From contig JAPDOI010000144.1 of the NCBI GenBank assembly GCA_029168955.1, positions 558,001 to 622,000 on the forward strand: a DNA stretch of 64,000 nt, given 5' to 3'. Below the pieces are notes generated by a model. It made no database searches, had not been told where the DNA came from, and was given only the letters and a program-made list of their open reading frames with translations. Shown here one piece after another: positions 37,076-47,500 of the stretch. This DNA comes from Aplectana chamaeleonis (Eukaryota > Nematoda > Chromadorea > Rhabditida > Cosmocercidae). The translations under genes were made by a program, and so were the position numbers. Within the stretch, counting starts at the first letter, position 1; the number at the start of each line of letters is the position of its first letter.

Positions 37076-38392
37076 ACCATACCCTCAAAACTGAAGGTAC
37101 AAAATAGGGTGCGAGATATCCTACGAGGGACTCGGGTTTGGCGTGGCACACGAGGTTGCACACACTCTACGCGACTGTGCGCGCATACCAGTCCCAAGCC
37201 AACCCATTTGAATCGCGGTTGCCGGTAAAGAGAAGGGTAGGGCTGCGGTAGGTTATGCCCACGTTTAAATATTATTCCCGTTTTTCGTTCATGAATCCAG
37301 CAACAGTTGAGCGACTCCGATTCCTACCCGGTGCGGCTCGACGCCTGGAATCGCTTGCAACAGTCCTACAGTACCGAGCAAATTGTTTTTTGCAGAAGCG
37401 GCGTACTGCGCTGCGCTTTGTTCACACATCGCCCCGCTTTGCCATCACTTGCTCCGAACTGGTCTGATTTCAGTTTTGAAGTCATCATTGAATTACTCTG
37501 AATGAGTCCCGAACAGTAGCTTTATAAAACAGCATATTCAGCATGGTAGCAGGAATCCGTTATGTTTTGACCTGTAGTCAATGGGAATTTCAGAAGGAAA
37601 TACACAATTTTCGCAAACACACCGGATTCAAATAGACTTTTTAGCATACCACTGCCCTCGCCTCATCGAAGATCAATTTTCTACGAAATTTCAAAGTTAT
37701 CAATTTTGAAGGGTGTGGGACGTTCAGGCCGATGAGCGCAGAGAAAAATTCCGACAGAGTCAGGTGCGACAACTCGTCCGCCACGCTCGTCCTTAGTTTA
37801 GACTGTTTCGGCGCATATCTGTGCGTTGCACGAAAAATATTTCTGTTTTGACGGTTCTCGTTCTGTTACTGTTACATAAGATGATGCTACGCTTTTTCCA
37901 AACACTTCTAAAGATGCTTCTGAGTGCACAGAGGACTGCAGTAGGGTAGAAAATGCTTTGCAGTAAACAGAATTAAATCAGAAAATCTTGCTAAAGAATT
38001 CTGAGCAATGCACTCCATGCACTGGCGTACAATTATAATTGTTTTTTTTTATTCAAAGCAATCAATGAGAAAAGGTAGCTTGTTTGGTGCATCAATGAAG
38101 TAAAGGTATATCAGTAACTATTAATACTTGAATACTCCACCTATACATGCACAAGGAATAAGAGCATTCCTTTGGCTTAGCTTCGTTGATGCTTTGCTAG
38201 AAAGACAGCAGCGTGTAGTCAAACTTATAAGCCCTAGTCCTCCGCGTCTCTGCCTCGTTCCTGCCCCAACAGGCCTAAACATCCGCCGCCCATTTTGAAG
38301 TAAGTAACGGCGATGCGGCACTTCATACGTGCGAAACGCGCCACAATATGGTGTTTTTGCAAAAAATTTGCTAGGTAATGTATGGTTTCCGT
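37076..38392. other. No gene recognised
   Basis: Short frames only; no repeat partner was found inside the window. Confidence 0.35.
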
Positions 38393-38520
38393 TTTCGTTT
38401 TAGTCTGACGCATGGACCAGGCGGCTGGCCGTGCGGGGTTGGCGGCCTCACTGCAAAATGGGGTTTCGATTCGCGCGGGGTGATCTAGCGTCGCAGCCCG
38501 TCCATTCATCAGACTAAAAT
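38393..38520. repeat. Small MITE with TTTTAGTCTGA ends
   Basis: GTTTTAGTCTGACGCATGGAC and its near-exact inverse (GTCCATTCATCAGACTAAAA) bound ~85 bp of GC-rich core. Confidence 0.7.
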
Positions 38521-38599
38521 GATTGCACATACTCTACACCCTTCTCATCTCGCTTGAATTAAATCTTACCTCTTGTCAAGAATCAGGCGAAGGACCGTC

Positions 38600-39555
38600 T
38601 GCCATAGGAAGCCTTCAATTTGTGGAAAACTACAGTGCGACTTCAGTACAACGTTCTCATCAGGGCAAAATCAAATTTACTTCTTGTTGAAATTCCGACG
38701 TAGGAGACCCTTCACCTACAGAAAGGTACAGTGCGAGTTCTGTACATCCTTCTTATGCTGCCAAAGCTGTAACTTAAGTTTTGTTGGAACTCTGGCGTAG
38801 GAGGACCTGCTATGAAAAACCCTCCATGTATGGAAAACAATAGCGAATTCTGTACATCTTTTTCATCCGGCTAAAATTAAATGCTACCATTTGCAGAAAT
38901 TCAGGCATAGAACCGCTTGCCACAGAAAACCCTTCAGATGTGGAAAGCAATGGTGCGAGTTCTGTACATCCTTCTCATCTAGAAGAAATCAAGTCTTACC
39001 TTTTGTTGAAACTCAGGCGTGTGACCGTCTGTTATGGAAACCTTCCACGTGTGGAAAAACTACAGTGCGACTTCAGTACAACTTTTTCATCCGGGCAAAA
39101 TCAAGTTTACTTCTTGTCGAAATTCTGGCGTAGAAACTTCTGTCATAGATACCCTTCACCTATAGGAAGCTACAGTGCGAACTCTGTACATCCTTCTTCT
39201 CCCGGCAAAATTGTATCCAAGCTTTTGTTAGACCTCTGGCGCAGGAGTGTCTGCTTAAATGACAGTCCATGTAAGTAAACCAACAGTGCGAGTTCTGCAC
39301 ATCCTTCTCCTCCGGCGAAGTTGTATCATAGCTTTTGTCGGAACTCTGGCGTAAGAGTGCCTTTCATTGAAATCCCTCCAGTTATGAAACACAACAGTGA
39401 GAGTTCTGTCCACCTTTCTCATCCGGACAAAATTAAATCTCACCCTTTGTTTAGATTCTGGGGTACGACCTTCTGCCACAAAAACACTCCATGTAATTAA
39501 AACTACAGTGCGAGTTCTGTACATCCTTCCCATCCGGCCGAAATTGAATCTAACT
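38600..39555. repeat. Tandem repeat, ~110-bp unit, about nine diverged copies
   Basis: ACAGTGCGAGTTCTGTACAT recurs, with substitutions, at ~38,632, 38,725, 38,840, 38,948, 39,061, 39,171, 39,281, 39,391 and 39,504. Each copy is followed by CCTTCTCATCCGGCAAAAT, TTTTGTTGAAACTCTGGCGT and GAAACCCTTCACCTGTGGAA-like blocks. The open frames here on both strands are by-products of the repeat. Confidence 0.85.
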
Positions 39556-40653
39556 TTTGTTGATATCCTGATATTGTCCGGATATCTCGCAAGTGACTTG
39601 ATTCGAAATTTCTGAATTATGGGTGTTGTTGATGGAAACCAATACTTTAGTAAAATGCTCTAATCGCCAAAAGACTCGAATACATAACTCCGTTGTATGT
39701 GGGGCCCTGTTGTGCCCAGTGAAGGACTTTGAATGCGAATGGGCGGGTGAACGCAGACACATTGAGCTAACATTATCTTCCCGTAAAACGCGCCACCTAC
39801 ACTCCGTTTCATAAATATACGAACACCCACAAAATTGAGGTTTCTGCAAGTTTGCAGCGAATTCTTAAATGTTTAAAGAAGTCACCTTAGTTTTCTACGA
39901 CCCGGAAAACCGAAGGTTCGTATACAGTTTGCCTTTCGTCCATATTTTACACATCTACGGGGCCTGGACATTATTTTCGACTGTTCGGTAAATATACTAA
40001 CAGTTGCAGAATTATGTTTTTTTTTCAGGAATTTCTCAGAGAAGTTTTTCATTTTAAGCTTGATATTGGTGGACCGGCCGTAAATGGGCAACATAACACC
40101 GTGCCGTGCGGTTTCACGTCTCCGAGAGGAAGAGCAGTCAGCCAGGTTCGCAACGTTGGCAGACAAGGTATGCGGCAAACTTGAGCTTGCTAGATCACGG
40201 TTGGTACACAGTAGTTTGGTCAAAGTTTCAGACTTTACTCAAACCTTCTATACGGGGATAACCGGGTTCTGATTACGAATTTAATGCCCATCTGTCGATT
40301 TTCGAATTATTAAGGTATGTTTTACCCTCTGAAGGACATGGCACCTACCGTAAGCTACGGTAAATCTCAAAAATTCGACAAGCATACCTCATATTCGTAT
40401 TCAGCATCCTAGACTTCAACTACATACGAGTTTTGAGCGATATTCGAATTTGTTTTCTCAACACCTCAAAAAATTTCTGATGGGTACCCTTACCGTTTCG
40501 CGGAACTTCAAAAACGCTCATAACTTCTTGTAACCAACTGCTCCGGGCGGGGTACTGCACAGTTTTACTATAGATGCTCAAGAGATACCCACAATACAAT
40601 TCGCTTCCGCAGGTCCGACCTAAGCTTTTTATACTTCCCTTGTAAGACACATC
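39556..40653. other. No gene recognised
   Basis: No convincing exon or repeat. Confidence 0.35.
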
Positions 40654-40801
40654 TATCGTCAGTCACTGGATGAGGGATCGCCGCAACGCTGCTTGGCGGG
40701 AAAAATTGCGCGATCAATAGCCACTTTTCCTTCGTTTTCCCGCGCGCAATTTTTCCCGCCAAGCAGCGTCGCGGCGAGCTCTCATCCAGTGATGGACGAT
40801 A
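40654..40801. mobile_element. TA-target MITE, family 'ATCGTCCATCACTGGATGA', copy 2
   Basis: A near-palindromic copy: TATCGTCAGTCACTGGATGA ... TCATCCAGTGATGGACGATA, with GCTTGGCGGGAAAAATTGCG inverted at the other side. Confidence 0.78.
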
Positions 40802-41149
40802 TCAATCCTTGCTACTCGCTACAACCGGCCGGGTGCCGCCAACCTCGATTCAACATTGATTCTCAACACTGTTTATTGATCAACGAAATTTCACACCTAG
40901 GGACCTTTTGCCAGTATTCACTGGCCTCCTCCAATACCTTTAATGGCCGGCCTTCAAGTCACTCCGAAGAATTTCACACTTCCTACATGGTCGCCAATGC
41001 TTCAGCTCTGCCAATAAATTAAATTAAAGATAAGATGACGTATTTGTGTGTGGTCAACCAAGCTGGTCTGCAAAGAGGTATTTCAAAACAGCGGTGCTTC
41101 TCCCCAAAAAAAAAGTAGAGGAATAAAAATGAGCTCTAGTTCAATAGTA
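40802..41149. other. No feature recognised
   Basis: Nothing identified between the MITE and the next repeat. Confidence 0.3.
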
Positions 41150-41690
41150 AATGGGTTCGAGAGAGTGAGTAAACTCGCGGTAAGTTCGTTGTGAACTGCG
41201 GCTTAATGTGAGCCTTTCATTTGAAGATTTCCAGGGTAGAAGTCGAGCATCGCTGAAATTACGAACTCGCACATGGCATGCTATCAGCCACTAGATACGC
41301 ATAGTGTAAAAAAATAGTCAAAAATGATTCTTTTTTCTGTCTTTCTTTTTTTTTTGAAAAAATAGGTGATTTAGAAAAAAACTTCCAAAGGCTTTTTGAA
41401 CTATTTTCAGCCCGCTTTAGGTTCTAGCAAAACTGCTATCGTCAATCACTGGATGAATGAGAAAAAAAGAAGGATCGCCGCGACGCTGCTTGGCGGGAAA
41501 AATTGCGCGCGGGAAAACGAAGGGAGAGTGGCTATTGATCGAACGATTTCGCGCCCAACTGCTCAGCGCGGCGATCTCCCCGTGAGAAACCAACGATGCT
41601 TAATGCTAGCTGACGGGGAAAATGGAAACAGTGTGTGAATGAGAAAAAAGGATAGCTTTTCGAAAAAGACCTCTGGACGACTTTTTCCTT
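41150..41690. mobile_element. Repeat related to 60,040-60,432, split by a MITE
   Basis: AACTCGCGGTAAGTTC, GAGCCACTAGATACGCA, TGATTTAGAA, GCAAAACTGC, GGAAACAGTGTGTGAATGA and GGATAGCTTTTCGAAAAAG occur in the same order as at 60.04-60.43 kb. The block is interrupted right after GCAAAACTGC. Confidence 0.65.
41437..41599. mobile_element. TA-target MITE, copy 3, nested
   Basis: TATCGTCAATCACTGGATGA ... ACGATGC. It carries the GCTTGGCGGGAAAAATTGCG block and GCGCCCAACTGCTCAGCGCG. Its host repeat continues on both sides. Confidence 0.72.
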
Positions 41691-41749
41691 TTTTTACCAT
41701 GTTTTTCTTCATTCAGGTACTATTTCTATTTTCTCCGTCAACTTGCGTT

Positions 41750-42520
41750 TGAGGCATCGTACGCGCAGAAAATCGTATATTATTATTCCATGTTTTTGGT
41801 AGCTTGGCCTTCCTAGTGAACTAAAATGTGGTAGGGGCCCATAAAAAATCTTCATTTGTGAAGAAAAGTCAATCGGGACACATTGCCGGAACACATAGGA
41901 ACAAATTGAATCTCGCGCCAAAATCGTTTTCAAAGTTTTTTTTTGCGTACGGAGGCCTCGTCACTGCCAATTCCGAAGTTGTTCTGCATGTGGGGCTTAG
42001 GCTCCGTCCATACGTGGCGAAAGCGTGCTGTTACGCAAAATCGATGGTCATCGTGGGCACACGTTTCGCTAGCCGCTCACAGGCGCTCCTTCTCGCGCGC
42101 TCTCGCGCGCTCGCTCTCGCGCGCTCGCTCTCGCGCGCTTGCGCCAGTACCACGGAGCAAGGAGCAAGTTTCAAGCTTACTGCTCCAACACTAAAGCAGG
42201 TGGCATCAAACCTGTATCAAAACTACTGCCCTTGTTTTCCATAATCCCACCACGGAAGTCGAAAACCGTGGGAAATCATCATCATCAATCGCCGACTCGA
42301 GCGATTGATCACCCGATCAAAAGTTTTCAATTGAATCAACACGAGGCAGGGTGTGTTCGCCTGTGTTAAGTTGCGGCCACGGGCTGCTCTAACGTTGAGG
42401 AGCGTCGAGAGGCGCACAACAGCGGGAACGCCCGCTCTCGCCACGTATGGACGCTGCCTTAATTGCTTTTGATATTATTTGACGGTCGCAGCAACATTCT
42501 ATGAAATAGTGCTAGATGAC
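41750..42520. repeat. Dispersed repeat, copy 2 (partner of 16,520-16,860), split
   Basis: Matches the copy inside the hAT element on both sides of the inserted element at 42,000-42,458. Confidence 0.55.
42000..42458. mobile_element. TTA-target (Harbinger-like) MITE with GGCWSCGTCCATACGTGG ends
   Basis: GGCTCCGTCCATACGTGGCG and CGCCACGTATGGACGCTGCC are inverted, flanked by TTA at 41,997-41,999 and 42,459-42,461. The interior contains a CTCGCGCGCT tandem array at ~42,090-42,145. Three-bp TTA duplications are typical of PIF/Harbinger elements. Confidence 0.75.
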
Positions 42521-42619
42521 TGGTGAAAAATGGTAGCGGATCCTTATCTTTAACCCCTTCCAACCTCATTACCTCATGTCTTTGACCCGCCGAAGCTCAC
42601 CGGTGTGGTGTACCGGGTT

Positions 42620-42692
42620 CATTCATGAAATTGAGCTGAAAAAAAAGTGGAAATGGTGTTTAGAGCGAACGATGCCTTTGACTTACAATTTG
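42620..42692 (+). repeat. Short dispersed repeat (inverted partner at ~63,895-63,965)
   Basis: TTCATGAAATTGAGC, TGG and GCGAACGATGCCTTTGAC blocks recur at the right end of the window in the opposite orientation. Confidence 0.5.
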
Positions 42693-42699
42693 CGCGGAG

Positions 42700-43150
42700 T
42701 TAAAGGCAGGGTTCGCGATCAAAATGAGTTTTGAGCTCTCTTCATGAGAATGTAGATTTGGTCACCACAAAAGTAAAAATAAGTGAAAAACCGGAATTTC
42801 GCGGGAAAAACGCTCAAAAACAAGGTATAACGGCTAATTAGTGGTGTTGGCCGGCCCCCTAATTAACGAGATTTTCGTTAACGCCTGTTTATCCGGCTTT
42901 TATTTTGCTGTCAAAGTAGTCAGTGGTCTCCAGAAGTGTTCACAAATTACTTCTGAAGCAAAATAAAAGTTGACAAAACAGGCTTTTATAGAAATCCCGA
43001 TAATTGGAGGCTGGAGGACACCAAGCAATAACTTGCTCCTGAGCGTTTTTTATCTATTTTTTTTACTTATTTTCACTTTTGTGATGCCCAGATCTACCTT
43101 TCCATGGGGATGGCGCAACAACCAATTCTATCGCAAACCCTGCCTTCAAA
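42700..43150. mobile_element. TTTAAA-target element, ends GTTAAAGGCAGGGTTCGCG
   Basis: Right end CGCAAACCCTGCCTTCAAAG. An internal palindromic pair around AATTAACGAGATTTTCGTTA lies near its middle. It shares the TTCAAA junction with the next element. Confidence 0.68.
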
Positions 43151-43624
43151 GGCAGCATACACGCTCGTAAACGTAATTGAGATAACTATGGAATTAGAAT
43201 GGTATGGCACCCAACACAACACCAACGCGTTTTGAAGCTTCAAAAATGACCCACAATGACGCTCCAGGAGTGGGAAGTTGGCCCCGACCCTGTATCTGCC
43301 CGCCCCTTGTATTTGCGTCCTCCCCCAAAACGGTGGCCGGGCCATTCCCACCGTTGGCGACGTTTGTAGGTGGTGGAATAGGTATAATAAGTAAACCACA
43401 CACATCGATGACGTTGGAAATGGACCAGCACCCCTGTCATGGAGGAGACGGCAAATACAGGGGGCAGGCAGATACAGGGGCGGGACCAACTTCTTACTCC
43501 TGTAGCGTCATTGTGGGTTGTTTTTGAAGCTCCAAAATGCGTGAGCGTTGTGTTCGGTGCCATACCATTCTAATTCCGTAGTTATCTCAAGTACCTTTAC
43601 GAGCGTGTATGCTGCCTTTAATTA
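43145..43624. mobile_element. TTTAAA-target element, nearly full-length palindrome
   Basis: TTCAAAGGCAGCATACACGC ... GCGTGTATGCTGCCTTTAA. The arms extend ~200 bp inward (GAGATAACTATGGAATTAGA, ACCCACAATGACGCTCCAGG and their inverses). The 100-odd-codon open frames on both strands arise from the mirrored arms. Confidence 0.75.
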
Positions 43625-43679
43625 AGGCGAGATCGCATACGATATACGCGTGCTCCTTGCGCTTGCTTCTGCTGACGAG

Positions 43680-44100
43680 TATACAAGCCGTCATGAAAAG
43701 GGTGCAGGACGTTGATGAATTGGCGCTAGACCCAGTGGGAGTGAGCAGGAGGTGCGCGGAACTTCCGAGGAAGTCTGATATTGTGTGCGGACTCCAGTAG
43801 GAGTGCGCAGATGTGCGGGACCCCACTGGGAGTGCGCAGAATGTGCGAGGGACTGCACTGAAAGTGTACACGCGTCATGGAATATGCGGAGAATATTACT
43901 GGGAGTGTGCAGAAAATCGGAGAATGTGCGAAGGACTTGACTGAAAGTGTTCATTACGTCGTGGCGTGCATGCAGGACTCTACTGGGAGTGTGCAAGAAG
44001 CCGGGAAACGTGTGAATGATTTCACTGTGATGTCCTGTGAACATCCTGCACACCCTTAATACATCCTGCACTCTCCCACTGGGCCCTGCACACTACCTGT
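43680..44100. repeat. Degenerate minisatellite of the 42-bp family
   Basis: Repeated GGGACCCCACTGGGAGTGCG, GTGCAGGACTCTACTGGGAG-like phrases at ~40-45-bp spacing match the unit of the large array at 47.9 kb, same orientation, but are far more diverged. Confidence 0.7.
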
Positions 44101-44355
44101 TGGGGTCTTGCCCCATTCCTGAAAAAGAATCAGTCATGTTATGAGGTTTGCTTACTTTCGAGTCTAGTGCTAACTTTTCATCCTTAGGAGGTCTATAGAC
44201 AAGTGGCATAAGGAGTAAGGCTTATAAATTCGACTACGGAGCACAAAGAGACTTGTTGTTGATCTTTGTTTGGAAATAATCATCGGTATTGACCGCTCCT
44301 GCTGTGCAATCTTCTTCTAGTTTCAATGTTGTTTCAAACAAGGAAATGCTCGAAA

Positions 44356-44361
44356 TTTATT
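44356..44361 (-). terminator. Poly(A) signal AATAAA for the legumain gene
   Basis: A minus-strand AATAAA ~43 nt after the stop codon, well placed for cleavage in a compact nematode 3' UTR. Confidence 0.6.
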
Positions 44362-44403
44362 GCTGCCGTATCGTGCACGGTATACGAAGCTCTCCAATTT
44401 TTT

Positions 44404-44526
44404 TCAAATGAAGTCAGCATGGAACTTTACGCAGGTGGTCCGCATGGCTCTGATGATTTTCACTGAATCGTCGAATTTCGTGCAGAGGTTGTTAAGCACG
44501 TTCATGTACTTGAGAGCGTAGTCGAA
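44404..44526 (-). CDS. LGMN: Legumain last exon
   Basis: Acceptor TTTCCAG, then [15 protein letters not shown] and on to ADFI and TGA. It corresponds to the YEYALRHLYVL-type final helix of the prodomain. Confidence 0.9.
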   Translation of the reverse strand, partial: FDYALKYMNVLNNLCTKFDDSVKIIRAMRTTCVKFHADFI

Positions 44527-47500
44527 CTGGAAAGACAGTATCAACATTTGTAAAACGGCATAACTGTGGAACACATTTTTCAATTTAGACAAAGATTTTT
44601 AGCATCCTTTCTCTCCCTAAAACTGCGTGGTCATACCGCGATCAGTTGAGAAGAGTCGTACGGGAATGGTATCTTCACAACGGATAGGGCACAGAATAAA
44701 TCAACTTGCGGTGATTCTGCAGAAATGCACTGAGTCGCATCTGTTCGTTCTTTCAGAATTATTGAAAGCAAAAGGAATGCCTTTGTGGTATATCACCGGG
44801 CCTGACCTGATCATCCGGCGGAGAACATGATTGGAAAGTAGGGCGTAAAGGCGTAAACTGATTAGAAAGATAAAGGGGCGAGTGGAAGGTGCATTTGGGA
44901 AACGTACAGCTAAATATGTCAGCTGAGTCCCCAGCCCAGGTCAAAATCTAACTCGGAACGTACCTTATTCACGTCGATACATATCTGATCGAATGCGCGC
45001 ACTACTTTATCATGGCAGTTCAAGTTCTTAACACTCGAACGTTGTTGAAATATTTGGTGCCTAAACTCAGGATAATTTCCCTCCTTTCTGCATCAGTGAT
45101 ACGACAATGCTTCTAGCCGAACATGAACGCTCAAGGATAACGTTAATGTAAATACGTGGTGTAGGAGTTCACCTCTCTGATGGATCTTGCACCATTCTTT
45201 TAACGAGTACCTCGAAGGCCCTCTCAATATTTTTTCGATCCTGAAGTTGAATATCATCACGATAGCAATGCGCCAGACTTCAACGTATGCGTTAACTCGT
45301 GGGAGAGATGAACTCACTTCATATATTTTGGCGATTCTTTGATTGAGCTCATTAGTCAGACCATTCACTTTCATCATTCGATACGTGTGCATGAGCTCCA
45401 CATCTCTAGAGGGCCATGACAGTTTTTGGTGCTCCACCTGAAATATCAGAATTGAGCAGTGCTGTTCAGACCTGAATTCGCTTTTTCTCTCACCTCGGTA
45501 ATGGTGTCATTAGGTCGGGGCTGAGGCTCGTCCGTGCCTTGAAACCAGCTAACTGGCTCTATTGCAATAGAAAGATTTCCATAGTGTTGCACATGAGACT
45601 CATTCGTCAGGTTCTTCACGATTTCGAACTGACCATCGAGCGTTTCCACATTGAGGTTTTCCTGAATAATTTGGGATCGGTAACAATTCTATAGCTTCTA
45701 CAAAGTTCTGCAAGTTGTTAGCGAGTGATTTTCTCAAACTTACGATTGCAAGTGACAGTCTCAAGACATCAATGCTTGAAGAGAGGGAAAACCAAGGGAG
45801 GAATCAAAAAGCGCCATTGCACAGCAAGAATGCTGGGTTGAGGAGTCTCTACATCTTTCACATGAACCATGCCGGTATAGCAGAACACACGACGTTTCCG
45901 ACTCTAGCGTCTACCGATCGCGGAGAGAGTCGTCAGCCAACAGCATTGCCGCTGTTAAGGGGCGGCCCACCGCTTTTCCCCTATTCGCCCACTTTTTTGC
46001 GCTTTGTCACCCAACGCTTATCGCCGCGCTACTTTGTAGGAACTCGCTCGGTCACCCCCTAAAAACTTTCAAACAACTTCCTTCATGGGTTCATGCAAAC
46101 TTCTGTCAACACGAAGCTAGCCTAATCCAACCATCATTCCTCGTTGATGTTAGTTCATTTTTTCGAGAGGGTTTCTACGAAGTATAAGCTTTATAAAAAC
46201 AAATTCTCACGAGATTACCGCTCATAGGTGTTTGGTCCAGTCATTTGATGGAAAACCATTTTCTCCTTGTTCTCCGGCATGTCACGCTTCCCGCTAGGCA
46301 GCGTCGTGGCTTCCTAGTGGAATGACCAGAGCCATATAGGTTAATATGAAGTAAAATGCCGGTCTTAGATTTTTGTCAGAGCGCATGCAGTGGGGCTCGC
46401 TTGCATTTCAAGCGCCCTTTTCCAATATCTCGCTCCAAATTCGAATTTTTGAAAGCTGAAAACGTAGTTTTTTTTCTGGTGGGTTGCAATATACAACGGT
46501 GCAATGATGGCCAGGGTTTACGTTTGAATAGAAAAGTTTCATGTTTCATTTCTAGACCAACTCGGAGTTCGCAGCAGATAGTCTTAACAAAATTCATTTT
46601 CTCCTGCTCTACTAAGAGGGAGTGCGTCAATTCTAAATGTAGAAGATTACGTGTTGAGGATCAGTCTTATTCTGGTCATTCACGATCAGAGCTGCTCCTC
46701 CGCTTGCGAAAGTAAAAACAAGAGAGCAGTTTAATTGTGTTAGTGGATTGCGATCTGAGTGCTGGTAAATATAAGTGCAGGTATTAACATATAGAAAGAA
46801 GCTCGTGAACATCTACAGCATTTGGTAACCAGTAATTACATAGAAGTTGTCTTATATGTTAACATGCTCTACCGACATCAAAAATTTTATCACGCTTTAT
46901 ACACCTTCATTTATCATGAAGCACTCTAAAGAGTGATCATTGGGGTCAAGCGGTTGTGATGTCTAAAAGGACGCTCTGCTCAGAAGAGGAGGCGTCGAAA
47001 AACATTGCTCACAGGTGTCATACCCTAGCACCTGGGCCCGTATGCATGAACGGCTTACCCGCGAAGGGTAAATGTTACCCGAAATCTTTGCATTATCTGT
47101 GCTCTATGCGTCTGTCTAGCTTCTCCGCGGAGAAGCGAGACAGACCCATAGAGCACAGGAAACGCAGAGATTCCGAGTAACATTAACTTTTACCTCGCGA
47201 GTAAGTCGTTCATGCATACGGCCCCTGAATAAATTGAATTCTAAAGTGAGTGTTTCCCTTTCGCTATCGCAAAGGCTGAGCGTTCATCATTAAGAACCTT
47301 GATTCGAGCTCTAGCCGGGTCTGTAGTGTTGATCAAATCTACAGAGGCAGCACGTCGTTTTGGTGTTTCATTCTTGAATGAGTGCTTTGTGCTAAATTCG
47401 CTATCATACTACTATATATATTTTGGTAAATTTGTGTGTGTGTGTATGTATGTATGTATGTATGTATGTAGCCTTCATTTCCTCGCTACTCGCAGTCCTA

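Noticed and set aside
38600..39555. CRISPR-like array
   Set aside because: Eukaryotic context, long diverged units without unique spacers of constant length, and no cas genes.
38573..39615. Open frames with repeated HRKPF...CGK and CEFCTSF segments, suggestive of a zinc-finger protein
   Set aside because: They follow the ~110-bp tandem repeat, change frame between units and are mirrored on the other strand.
43194..43563. Mirrored ~100-codon frames on both strands
   Set aside because: Explained by the long inverted arms of the element at 43,145-43,624.
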